IMG/VR virus record: IMGVR_UViG_3300007623_000304
Span: 1-26,661 of that record
DNA from: a virus
DNA: 26,661 bases
Direction: 5' to 3' (one strand)
Shown here piece after piece: positions 12,922 through 20,866 of the stretch. Below the pieces are notes generated by a model. It had not been told where the DNA came from. It was given only the letters and a program-made list of their open reading frames with translations, and did not search any database. The position numbers and the translations under genes are program-made. The first letter of the stretch is position 1. The number at the start of each line of letters is the position of its first letter.

Positions 12922-13869
12922 ATGAGTATGAATAACGTTTTACAAATCGAAACTTCAGCTGTTGCTGGTGGTTGCCCATGGGGTATCGGTTCTTCGGTAT
13001 CTTCTGACCTAACACCTAAACAGATGATGGAGAAGGCTGGAGTAGACTGGAGAGTCGAAAAAGTTCCTACATTCGTAGACTTCCGAGGTGAAAAAATACC
13101 TACTGGTAAAGAGGCTCTCGTACGCGACAGCGACGGTGCTGTGTTGACTCAAGTGGGTGGTAACTGGAATCCTTGCCAGAACGAAGAAGCATTTAACTTC
13201 TTTAATGAGTACTGCCTAGCAGGTGACATGGAAATGAACGCTGCTGGTTCGTTGAAAGGTGGCAAGATGGTTTGGGCTTTGGCTAAGATCAAAGAGTCGT
13301 TTGACGTTCTCGGTAAAGATCAAGTGGATAGCTACTTGTTGTTCTCTAATCCCCACGAGTATGGTAAGTCTATCGACATTCGCTTTACTCCTATTCGTGT
13401 GACCTGTATGAACACTTTAGCTTTAGCACTAAATACTAAAGCAGTATCTTCTGCTAAGATTAACCATCGTAAAGCCTTTGACCCTGAAGAAGTTAAAATC
13501 ACTCTTGGTCTAGCTCACGAGAAGTTTGACAAGTTTAAAGAAATGTCTGAGTTACTATCTACTAAGCGTTTTAAAATGGATGATCTAATCACCTACTACA
13601 ACGCTCTATTCCCTGCTGGCGGTGAAGTTAAAACCGTGAACGACTTAGCACCTAACGCTAAGAAAGCGTTCGAAGTGTTGGAGACTCAACCTGGAGCAGA
13701 ATATGGTCGCGGTACTTGGTGGCAAGCTTTCAACTCGGTCACTTACTTGACTGACCACCAATTGGGTCGTTCTGCGGACTCTCGTATGACTTCGGCTTGG
13801 TATGGTTATAACCAAGGTCGTAAACAACGTGCTGCTGAGTTGGCGGTAGAAATGGCGGTTGCTGCGTAA
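12922..13869 (+). CDS. DUF932 family protein (phage/plasmid-like TIGR03299 type)
   Basis: 315 residues, typical of the DUF932 family in size and organisation: a WRVEKVP...F segment (43-51), LTQVGGNWNPCQNEEAFNFF, a central SIDIRFTPIRVTCMNTLALAL, and a C-terminal STWW-like GRGTWWQAFNSVTYLTDH. The family is widespread on phages and plasmids, and its biochemical function is not established. It starts at ATG 12922 (MSMNN; 12928 also possible) after GAGGA. The highest-consensus early promoter of the neighbourhood suggests abundant expression. Confidence 0.85.
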   Translation: MSMNNVLQIETSAVAGGCPWGIGSSVSSDLTPKQMMEKAGVDWRVEKVPTFVDFRGEKIPTGKEALVRDSDGAVLTQVGGNWNPCQNEEAFNFFNEYCLAGDMEMNAAGSLKGGKMVWALAKIKESFDVLGKDQVDSYLLFSNPHEYGKSIDIRFTPIRVTCMNTLALALNTKAVSSAKINHRKAFDPEEVKITLGLAHEKFDKFKEMSELLSTKRFKMDDLITYYNALFPAGGEVKTVNDLAPNAKKAFEVLETQPGAEYGRGTWWQAFNSVTYLTDHQLGRSADSRMTSAWYGYNQGRKQRAAELAVEMAVAA

Positions 13870-14204
13870 TGAAACGTTTAGTCGAGTTATTCCCAGAATT
13901 ATCAGAACATCTCGACTCAGATAGGCTCTCTGCTATAGAGAGCCTATATCCTCATATAGCTAAGAAATTCGATCTACTCTACGGATACCAAGAGTTCAAT
14001 AATTATATTGAGAACGATTTATGGTGTCACGAGTACACTCCAGAACGTCCTGTTAGGCAGGGATTTCCTCTTAACGTTCTTATAGAATTGGATGTTATTT
14101 TGCGAAGCCATATACGCCAATTCCCCTTTCTACAAAGTGAAACTGCTACTAGAGAAGCCGACCCATGGGCAGGCAACTGGCAACTTTCTAGAGATTTAGA
14201 TTAA
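13869..14204 (+). CDS. Hypothetical protein
   Basis: 111 residues, coupled to DUF932 by TAATG. It is rich in Leu, Glu and aromatic residues (LVELFPELSEHLDSDRL, then YGYQEFNNYIENDLW), with no recognised motif. It closes a two-gene unit; a strong promoter begins nine bases after its stop. Confidence 0.65.
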   Translation: MKRLVELFPELSEHLDSDRLSAIESLYPHIAKKFDLLYGYQEFNNYIENDLWCHEYTPERPVRQGFPLNVLIELDVILRSHIRQFPFLQSETATREADPWAGNWQLSRDLD

Positions 14205-14212
14205 AAAATAAC

Positions 14213-14241
14213 TTGACAATATATGAAATATGGGTTATAAT
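14213..14241 (+). promoter_or_regulatory. Perfect-consensus sigma70 promoter (TTGACA-17-TATAAT)
   Basis: Both hexamers match the sigma70 consensus exactly with a 17-bp spacer. The spacer lacks the TTTGTTTT block of the other early promoters. It drives the TET/JBP-like oxygenase and the three genes after it, ending near 17740. Confidence 0.95.
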
Positions 14242-14267
14242 ATATCCTGTAACCTTGGGAGTATAGT

Positions 14268-15713
14268 ATGGAAGAAATTAAATTCGGTAATTATGTGTGG
14301 CAAAAATACAAAGGTGACGAAGGTCAAGATGTATATGTCGCACAATTTATGATCAAAGACGAAGATGTAATTGGTCGCTATGTCGACGATTCCTCGTATG
14401 ACATTCTAGTTGATAACGACGCAGATTTTTATCTACCACCAGAATGCGATATGGTACAAGAAGCAACTTGTAACCGTGAATGTATCGGGTGTATTGATGA
14501 GTCTCGTGTTGCGTTTAAATTCCGTAAAAACGTATTCAGCGCTGAAGAACAGCAAGGTGCGTTCGAAGGATTATATGGTGCTGCGGTAGAATCTAATAAT
14601 CGCGGTATGGCTGCTGGTCCACGTTCCGAAACTCAGAACGTTGGTGGTGGTGAAGGTCGAGATTGGCTAACTCCGTTCCAAGCGGATATCTTAGACCACT
14701 ACATTAAGAACCAACCACAGAATCTAGATGGCTCTGATCCAGTAGAAGAAATTATTACCAAGCATGCTATAAAGCAATATGAAACTCGTGGTTCAGTTTG
14801 GTTACGTAAAAAAGTAGAGAAAGAGTTCGGTGACTATCGCAACTTCTTCCCCAAAGCGATGGATAAGCTTGCTGAACTAAGTGTTAGTGAAGCTCGTGCC
14901 TATGCGTTGAAGTTACGTAAAGACTTCGTTTCTGATACCTCTTATGCTACTGCTATTTGGTCAGGTATCGCTGGTTTCTATGGTCGTTATCCTCGTATTC
15001 CATATGGTCGCGCAACAGCATTTACCGACCACAACCGTGAGACGTTCGAGAAGTGTTATCCCTTTGCGCGTAAACTAGATAAAGAGATGGCTCGATTACT
15101 CCCTAATCGTTATGCTGCTCAGAAAGCGTTTGCCGACCGTTTGGATAATCGTTTCCTTATTGGTGAAGATACTACGTTCACCACTATTACGGTAAACACT
15201 ACCTCTGCCGACCGTAATGCTCGTATGGCGTGTCACCGCGATGCTGGCTCGTTGAACGAAGGTTTCTCTAACTTGACAGTAATTACTAAAGAAGGTAAAA
15301 ACTGGAAAGGTGGCTACTTGGTTGCTCCGGAAGTTCGCGCTGCGATTAACGTTCGTCCTGGAGACCTTTTGCTAATCGACAATATGCGTGTCATTCACGG
15401 TAATACTCCTATTGAAGCACCAGATTCTGGTCCAGAGGATTTCCTTCGTATGTCGTTAGTATTCTATTTCCGTGAGGATATGGATAAGCTTGGCTCTTGG
15501 GAATACGAAACACTCCGTCGTCAGTTTGTTGATGATCGTCGCTTGAACAAAGACCACCCAGAGTGGCGTGAATATTGGAATGGCGTCTCTCCTAATATGT
15601 GGGATAGTGAAGAGTGGTACGAATACTGCCGAACTAATGGTGGTGAGGATATGTTGGCTGAGTATCATCCTGAAGCTTTGAAAGAAGTCGCCAGCCTCGA
15701 GGACTTTTTCTAA
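14268..15713 (+). CDS. TET/JBP-like DNA base dioxygenase
   Basis: 481 residues. The catalytic core at about 300-405 has the TET/JBP layout: strand TTITVN, then MACHRDAGSLNEGFSNL with the H-x-D pair His323/Asp325, GGYLVAPE, RPGDLLLIDNMRVIHGNTPI with His377, and LRMSLVFYFRE with Arg394 as 2OG ligand. JBP enzymes hydroxylate thymine and TET enzymes oxidise 5-methylcytosine in DNA; phage members are linked to DNA hypermodification. The N-terminal third is unassigned and carries three close cysteines (68, 72, 75). ATG 14268 follows GGGAG and a perfect promoter. Thymine as substrate is an inference from its neighbours. Confidence 0.85.
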   Translation: MEEIKFGNYVWQKYKGDEGQDVYVAQFMIKDEDVIGRYVDDSSYDILVDNDADFYLPPECDMVQEATCNRECIGCIDESRVAFKFRKNVFSAEEQQGAFEGLYGAAVESNNRGMAAGPRSETQNVGGGEGRDWLTPFQADILDHYIKNQPQNLDGSDPVEEIITKHAIKQYETRGSVWLRKKVEKEFGDYRNFFPKAMDKLAELSVSEARAYALKLRKDFVSDTSYATAIWSGIAGFYGRYPRIPYGRATAFTDHNRETFEKCYPFARKLDKEMARLLPNRYAAQKAFADRLDNRFLIGEDTTFTTITVNTTSADRNARMACHRDAGSLNEGFSNLTVITKEGKNWKGGYLVAPEVRAAINVRPGDLLLIDNMRVIHGNTPIEAPDSGPEDFLRMSLVFYFREDMDKLGSWEYETLRRQFVDDRRLNKDHPEWREYWNGVSPNMWDSEEWYEYCRTNGGEDMLAEYHPEALKEVASLEDFF

Positions 15714-16336
15714 TGTGTGGAGTACTTGGTGCTTCTATTCAAAACGTTACAGCTGCGGATCTAGACACGATTCGCAAGCTGTTTTATGAATCACAAATCA
15801 GAGGTAAACACGCTACTGGCGTGACTTACTATAAAGACGGTTCTCTAGTTACTATTAAAGAACCTACTTCGGCTGAAGAGTTTATTAAGTTACACGACCC
15901 TGCTGATTGGGTAGATGGCGATACTCTAACCTTTATCGGGCACTGTCGCTATAGCACTTCTGACTTACGTTACAATCAACCTATTGCGGACGATACGTTA
16001 TCTTTGGTACATAATGGTGTTATTTCTCAAGAGCTCCCTGATAACTGGGAAAGCTTATACGGATTTAAAACCGAAACTAAGAACGATAGTGAGTTGTTGT
16101 TCCATACGTTGAAAGAAGGTCACGAACCTGAGTACTGGGAAGACGCATCTATTTCAGCAATTTGGTTGACGGATACGGGTAGTATAAGCTACAATAGAAA
16201 TGGTAAACGTCCTTTATGGATCTATCAGTCTGCTCGTAGAATTATCCTTGCCAGTACTGAGGATGTATTGAAAAGATCTGGAATTACTTCGGGTGTATAT
16301 AAGGTTTCTTTTGAAGGAAACGATTTACAGCCATAG
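15713..16336 (+). CDS. Class II glutamine amidotransferase
   Basis: 207 residues starting MCGVLG, so processing of Met exposes the Cys nucleophile of N-terminal-nucleophile amidotransferases. Further support is RGKHATGVTYY (residues about 30-40), the IGHCRYSTSD segment and LVHNGVIS, all corresponding to the glutaminase domain of GlmS/PurF-type enzymes. No synthetase domain is fused, so it must pass ammonia or a modified glutamine to a partner. It is coupled to the oxygenase by TAATG and followed by the amidoligase, suggesting amide or amine addition to a modified base. Confidence 0.88.
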   Translation: MCGVLGASIQNVTAADLDTIRKLFYESQIRGKHATGVTYYKDGSLVTIKEPTSAEEFIKLHDPADWVDGDTLTFIGHCRYSTSDLRYNQPIADDTLSLVHNGVISQELPDNWESLYGFKTETKNDSELLFHTLKEGHEPEYWEDASISAIWLTDTGSISYNRNGKRPLWIYQSARRIILASTEDVLKRSGITSGVYKVSFEGNDLQP

Positions 16337-16347
16337 GAGATTAAATT

Positions 16348-17220
16348 ATGTATGATAAGAAAGACTTTACTTGGGGATATGAGATTGAATGGGGAGATAT
16401 TCCTCGTGACATGGAAATTCCAGAACATTTAGGCGCATGGGAATATGCTGAAACGGATATTGTAAATATCCACGAACCTTATCAGTATGTTGCTTGCGAC
16501 CCCATGGGTGTTGAACCTCCTATGGGCGGTGAGATTAATACCAAACCAACTGCTACTTGGCAAGAGCAAGTCGATCGAGTAATGGAGTTACACGACATGT
16601 TTGTTGATGCTGGGTATAATCCATCAGCTTCTGTGGTGAACCATGGTCACCTACACGTATTTGTCCCAGGAATAAAAGACGATATTAATGCTCTAAAGAA
16701 ACTAATTGCTTACATTAAGGCTAACCAAGAAGAAACTATCGAAGCGTTGTATCAGTACCACGACTATCGTACTATCAAAGAGTGTAAAGGCGCGAAGCAA
16801 TACCTCAAGTGGGATGGTGGTCGTCCTATGCCAGACTATATGTGTGATAATATTATTAACCTAGCCGAAGACTTTGACCACTTTATCAAACTCCACGCTG
16901 CTGGTAAAGATGGCGTTTCTATGGGACGTCCTTTCCGATTCGCGATTAATACTTACTGTATGAAGCATACTGGTACTATCGAGTTCCGTTGCTTCCGCTC
17001 TAGCACTAACCGTAAACAGATTGAAGACCAGTTTAAGTTCGCAGAAGCATTTATTGATGCTGCCCTTAATGATGGTCCAAGCGTTTCTGAAATCTTGGCT
17101 GCTTATGATTACGAATTCCCTCCGTTCGTTTGGAATCAACGCGAATATGCGGGTTGGAATAATACTAAGTATGATAAGTCAAGAGGTGATAAGAAACGTG
17201 AATTCCATGAAGTTGCGTAA
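16348..17220 (+). CDS. Amidoligase (carboxylate-amine ligase, glutamine-synthetase fold)
   Basis: 290 residues with the phage amidoligase pattern: WGYEIEW (9-15) with paired Glu at the metal/ATP site, GGEINTKP (60-67), NHGHLHVFV (98-106) with the H-x-H-x-H cluster, and TIEFRCFRSS (210-219), equivalent to the arginine-bearing strand of the GCS-like fold. Such enzymes join a carboxylate to an amine using ATP. Homologues occur in phage DNA-modification clusters. GAGA upstream of ATG 16348 acts as ribosome site. Its C-terminal codons overlap the acetyltransferase start. Confidence 0.8.
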   Translation: MYDKKDFTWGYEIEWGDIPRDMEIPEHLGAWEYAETDIVNIHEPYQYVACDPMGVEPPMGGEINTKPTATWQEQVDRVMELHDMFVDAGYNPSASVVNHGHLHVFVPGIKDDINALKKLIAYIKANQEETIEALYQYHDYRTIKECKGAKQYLKWDGGRPMPDYMCDNIINLAEDFDHFIKLHAAGKDGVSMGRPFRFAINTYCMKHTGTIEFRCFRSSTNRKQIEDQFKFAEAFIDAALNDGPSVSEILAAYDYEFPPFVWNQREYAGWNNTKYDKSRGDKKREFHEVA

Positions 17221-17740
17221 AACAACAGCCGAGGAATTTATCTCGGCTATTTCTGATGATCCTGCAGATAAGTTCGCTAAGACTTTTGTAGCTAAAGCGA
17301 ATATGCAGGATCAGTGGGAGTACTGTATTGGACTTTGGGAAGGTAATGAGTTGGCTGGGGCAATTATCACCACTCACTCTAAACGTTTGCCCAAGGTTGC
17401 TAACCTACAGCTGCTCCATACTTTCGCTAAACACCGTCGCAAAGGTGTTGCTAAAATACTCACAGAGGATTCTTTTAAAGCTGCCAAAGAAGCTGGTGTC
17501 AAATACTATCGCGTATCCTGTGAAGTTCCTGCCGTTCCTTTCTACGAGAAAATTGGCTTTGTAATGCTCGGTGAACAAAAGAGCAAATGCCAGTTGACTA
17601 TGTGTAGAATCAACAATACTATTGAAGACAGCTGGTATGATATAGAAGATCCAGTCATCTATGGAGCCGTCCACAAAAAAGGTAAGGGTGGTTGTGTTAA
17701 AGTCTTTCTTGAACCAGAAGGTTTATCAAATTTCTTTTAA
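17207..17740 (+). CDS. GNAT-family N-acetyltransferase
   Basis: 177 residues from ATG 17207 (MKLRKTTAEEF); the earlier in-frame starts lie inside the amidoligase. Motif A is present as LLHTFAKHRRKGVAKIL with R-R-K-G-V-A (77-82) for acetyl-CoA pyrophosphate binding, and PFYEKIGFVMLGE (111-123) is the classic C-terminal GNAT strand. The extension after residue 130 is not typical. It overlaps the amidoligase by 14 bases and is the last gene of the unit. It could acylate an amino group introduced on a base; a protein or small-molecule substrate is also possible. Confidence 0.85.
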   Translation: MKLRKTTAEEFISAISDDPADKFAKTFVAKANMQDQWEYCIGLWEGNELAGAIITTHSKRLPKVANLQLLHTFAKHRRKGVAKILTEDSFKAAKEAGVKYYRVSCEVPAVPFYEKIGFVMLGEQKSKCQLTMCRINNTIEDSWYDIEDPVIYGAVHKKGKGGCVKVFLEPEGLSNFF

Positions 17741-17747
17741 AAAGATG

Positions 17748-17776
17748 TTTACTTTTACGAAGAGGTGTAGTAGAAT
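17748..17776 (+). promoter_or_regulatory. Early-type sigma70 promoter (TTTACT-17-TAGAAT)
   Basis: TTTACT, 17-bp spacer, TAGAAT, followed by ATTGAGGACTATATTATG as in the sister leaders. It starts the second modification unit (17812-21839). Confidence 0.85.
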
Positions 17777-17811
17777 AAGTGTGTTGATGTTGATTAATTG
17801 AGGACTATATT

Positions 17812-19110
17812 ATGAATTCATACCTATACGCTTTAGAGAATACCATTAACGGAAAGAAATACATTGGGGTAAAAACCGAACGAGGAAAGGATATTCGCGA
17901 TTACGTTTCATCAAGCAATAACCCAGAACTAGAAAAGGCGTATAACGAGGGAGAAATCAACCGTTTAATTATTTTCAAAGGGGAAGAAGACGAAGCGAGA
18001 GCAGCAGAATATTTTGCGTTGAAGTACATGTTTGGTACTTTACCCCAAGAGAAGTTTTATAATTTATCATTTAATGCTAGTAAGGGTTCTGATATAGACA
18101 CAAAACTAAAGGCTAAGATTGTAAACTATATTGACGGTAATCCTTTAGATGAAACCATAGACTTAGCTTCTTGTTCAAATACCATTGCCCGTAAAATTCG
18201 CGATTCAGTTAAAGCGGGTGAGTACATCACAACTTGGGTTGATATTAACAAGGTTTTAACTTACGGCAAGTCTCAAGTTAGACAAGAGCAGTACGGTAAA
18301 GTTCAGGAAATTGTAGGGAAGATAAAGTCCGACCCAGTTAAGGCTAAAGAGACAATGTCCGGAATAACGGTAGCAGTTATGAAAGACGGTAAGAACATTA
18401 TTTTAGACGGAAACACTAGGTTACGGGCAGCAACTCTCGTTGGGTGGGAGAAGGTTCCTGCTATATACATAGACGTTGAAGAGTTTGGCGACCCTAAAAG
18501 ACTTAGACGTACATTTAGCCTATACGGTTCATTTAGTAACGACCAAGACTTTGTAGTTACTTCACCGAATACTGCGGGTGATATCAGAGGTGTTATCTTA
18601 GAACTACTTGAAGAGAACGAAGAATATTTTGTTTACCCTATTAAAGACAAACGAGGTCAATCAGAACGCATAGAATATATTTGCGCTCAATTACACGGGT
18701 TACAAGGATTTAAGCCCAAGGTTCAAGCTAAAAATGCTATACAATCTATTATAGATCAAGATGAGATAACAAAGTATACCAACAAAAAACTTATTAAGAG
18801 AACTGATAACGAGGTTTTAAAATACGCAGTTCACAAATATGAACTTAATAACATCCCTTTTGTAAAAGCTAAGGTATCGAAGTATAAAGAAGTTGGTTGG
18901 TATGCGCTTCGTCACGAGAAAGAGCAAGCTAAGAAAAAACACACGAAACCAACTAAAGCCGCGATTGTACTTTACTATTCTTCAGTTGAAGAGTATATTA
19001 AAGCTACCCGAGAAGGTTGGGTTGAAGATATTATAGAGACAATAGAACACCACAACCTTCAAGATGATATTATTGTAGAAGTTCTCCCCGCCTTTGAAGA
19101 TGCAGCATAA
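17812..19110 (+). CDS. GIY-YIG / ParB-like nuclease fusion protein
   Basis: 432 residues with two recognisable domains. Residues 1-90 look like a GIY-YIG module: SYLYALENTINGKKYIGVKT, then SSNNPELEKAYNEG and EDEARAAEYFALKYM with the likely metal-binding Glu. Residues about 140-225 are a ParB-like domain: VDINKVLTYGKSQVR, VAVMKDGKNIILDGNTRLRAA (ILDGNxRLxA motif) and GWEKVPAIYIDVEE. The C-terminal 200 residues are Lys-rich and unassigned. ParB-like proteins recur in phage base-modification clusters and may act as nucleases, ATPases or DNA-loading factors. It ends with a one-base overlap onto the next gene. Confidence 0.72.
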   Translation: MNSYLYALENTINGKKYIGVKTERGKDIRDYVSSSNNPELEKAYNEGEINRLIIFKGEEDEARAAEYFALKYMFGTLPQEKFYNLSFNASKGSDIDTKLKAKIVNYIDGNPLDETIDLASCSNTIARKIRDSVKAGEYITTWVDINKVLTYGKSQVRQEQYGKVQEIVGKIKSDPVKAKETMSGITVAVMKDGKNIILDGNTRLRAATLVGWEKVPAIYIDVEEFGDPKRLRRTFSLYGSFSNDQDFVVTSPNTAGDIRGVILELLEENEEYFVYPIKDKRGQSERIEYICAQLHGLQGFKPKVQAKNAIQSIIDQDEITKYTNKKLIKRTDNEVLKYAVHKYELNNIPFVKAKVSKYKEVGWYALRHEKEQAKKKHTKPTKAAIVLYYSSVEEYIKATREGWVEDIIETIEHHNLQDDIIVEVLPAFEDAA

Positions 19111-20129
19111 TGGATTATAGATTACAAGAAAATAGACGAGAGTCTTTTATAAAATGGTACGCATGGTCGCTTCAATATAAAGATTGCGACCCTGCGGTTT
19201 GGATGACTAACTACCTTAATCAGAGATACGAGCACAACTCTGAACAGCGTTTGTGGTTCGCTTGGTTATATGGTAACACTTATTATCTACCCACTGCGTT
19301 TATTCTACTCAACGAGTTCCCTGACTTTGAGCTGGCGACTTATGATAGAATGAATGAGTGGAACACCGAGAACTATAAGCGCCTTCGCTATCAGAACGAT
19401 ACTAAATGGTCTAAAGGTCATCTACCTGATATGTTTAAATCTTACGCAGAGTTCGTAGGAGATAAAACACAGGAAGAGGCTCTTTCCGAGCATTATGGTG
19501 ATACTGAAGAGCAAACGTTCGATAACCTATATGGTGTTATTAAGGATAAGTTCTACAAGTTCGGTCGATACTCTGCTTGGTTTTATCTACAGCACCTATA
19601 CTCAACGTGTAACGTTCCCGCTGTACCTAGTACGCTATTGTTTAATGATTACTCTGGCAGTCGCTCGCATCGTAACGGTTTCTGTTTCGCTTTGGGTAAA
19701 GACGATTGGTATGATAAGAAACTAAGCGCATCAGAGTATGAATGGCTAGAGAGTCAAGCTAAAGAATTGTTGATTGAAATGCAAGATCGATTTAAAAGCT
19801 TGACTTCTGACATAAATCCGTATACAATGGAAACAGCTTTGTGTGCTTATAAGAAGGTCTATCGCATTCGAGACGGCAGATACCTTGGCTATTATAACGA
19901 TCGTGTTGCTGAAGAGATTCGTCGCGTAGAGCAAGACTCTTGGGATGGTATAGAATGGCGTGTACTTTGGGACGCTCGTAACGAAACCTTGGATAAAGAA
20001 CTGTCTGTTTCCAAGATGATAGATAAAGGTAAAATGAGCGCATTTGTTGATGAAGGAAAAATAGCCAGACTTGACTGGATGTTTAAAGAAGACAAAGAAG
20101 TCACTTTTGGACTTGAGGAATTTATGTAA
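19110..20129 (+). CDS. aGPT-PPlase-like DNA base hypermodification protein
   Basis: 339 residues, predicted all-helical, resembling the alpha-glutamyl/putrescinyl-thymine pyrophosphorylase group (clade 2 by my reading). Supporting segments are EQRLWFAWLYGNTYYLPTAFIL, NEFPDFELATYDRMNEWN, FGRYSAWFYLQHLY and the late NPYTMETALCAYKK. In phages with 5-hydroxymethyluracil DNA, members of this group act with a P-loop kinase to activate or substitute the hydroxymethyl group, with amino acid or polyamine as the added moiety. It is flanked by the ParB-like fusion and a kinase, with one-base overlaps on both sides. The family call is from memory of the pattern and needs a profile search. Confidence 0.65.
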   Translation: MDYRLQENRRESFIKWYAWSLQYKDCDPAVWMTNYLNQRYEHNSEQRLWFAWLYGNTYYLPTAFILLNEFPDFELATYDRMNEWNTENYKRLRYQNDTKWSKGHLPDMFKSYAEFVGDKTQEEALSEHYGDTEEQTFDNLYGVIKDKFYKFGRYSAWFYLQHLYSTCNVPAVPSTLLFNDYSGSRSHRNGFCFALGKDDWYDKKLSASEYEWLESQAKELLIEMQDRFKSLTSDINPYTMETALCAYKKVYRIRDGRYLGYYNDRVAEEIRRVEQDSWDGIEWRVLWDARNETLDKELSVSKMIDKGKMSAFVDEGKIARLDWMFKEDKEVTFGLEEFM

Positions 20130-20671
20130 TGAAATTGATATATTTGATTGGACTTCCAGGGACGGGCAAGTCAACTGTTATGAAGTCTCTTATGAAAACA
20201 CTTGGTGAGTTTACCCCAGAGCGTCCGATAGATCTACTGGACTCTCACGTGAACGGTAATATTCGCATTCTAGGTAAGTATGAAGAAGGTGAAACGTTCT
20301 CAGGAACAGACCGCCTTTCTATGGCAGTAGCACCTAAAGCGGTGGAGTACTTTAGCACAAAACCTAACGAGGTGGTCATAGGAGAAGGTGATAGGCTAAA
20401 TAATAAACGTTTCTTTGATACTTTTGATGATAAGGTTATTATACATCTAACTGTATCGGATGAAGAACGACAACGAAGATATGCTGAACGTGGTTCCGAT
20501 CAATCTGACAAATTTATCCAAACTGTCGCGACGAAGTGTAGAAATATCGTTGAAGAATATGGAGATAAAATGACGCTATTTGGCGAAGAGGAAGGCTGTA
20601 TCGTTGAGATGCGTCACGAAACTCTAGAAGATACCGCAAATGTGGTTAACAAAATATTGGAGGTAATTTAA
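20129..20671 (+). CDS. P-loop kinase, candidate 5-hydroxymethyluracil DNA kinase
   Basis: 180 residues. Walker A is GLPGTGKS (8-15); GTDRLSMAV at about 65-73 and VVIGEGDRLNNKRFF are the substrate and Walker B-like regions, and ERQRRYAERGSDQS is an arginine lid. Kinases with this GEGDRL/TDRLSM pattern accompany aGPT-PPlase genes in hypermodified phages, where they phosphorylate 5-hydroxymethyluracil in DNA. The gene overlaps the aGPT-PPlase-like gene by one base and has GAGGAA upstream. A generic nucleotide kinase is the main alternative; the gene context favours the DNA kinase. Confidence 0.65.
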   Translation: MKLIYLIGLPGTGKSTVMKSLMKTLGEFTPERPIDLLDSHVNGNIRILGKYEEGETFSGTDRLSMAVAPKAVEYFSTKPNEVVIGEGDRLNNKRFFDTFDDKVIIHLTVSDEERQRRYAERGSDQSDKFIQTVATKCRNIVEEYGDKMTLFGEEEGCIVEMRHETLEDTANVVNKILEVI

Positions 20672-20866
20672 ATGTCTTTAGATTGGATGCATACTTTATT
20701 AATCATGGTTATAACTATGCTTACAGCTTATGTTTTCTTTTTATCATATAGAATTAATAAGATTTGTTTACAACTTCGTACTGTAACCAGTGTTGTAAAA
20801 GCAGAGTTCTTCCATGGAGAACGTGATTATGATTACACTCACTTGAGTGACGATGAAGATGAATAA
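20672..20866 (+). CDS. Small single-pass membrane protein
   Basis: 64 residues starting directly after the kinase stop, with GGAGG at 20659-20663. Residues 7-27 (TLLIMVITMLTAYVFFLSYRI) form one membrane helix; the C-terminus is highly acidic (YDYTHLSDDEDE). It overlaps the dCMP deaminase gene. Function is unknown. Its place inside the modification/nucleotide unit may be coincidental. Confidence 0.65.
   Translation: MSLDWMHTLLIMVITMLTAYVFFLSYRINKICLQLRTVTSVVKAEFFHGERDYDYTHLSDDEDE

Noticed and set aside
15456-15668. Minus-strand ORFs opposite the large + strand genes (here and elsewhere)
   Set aside because: They lie wholly within genes with clear domains, lack ribosome sites and encode no recognisable motif.
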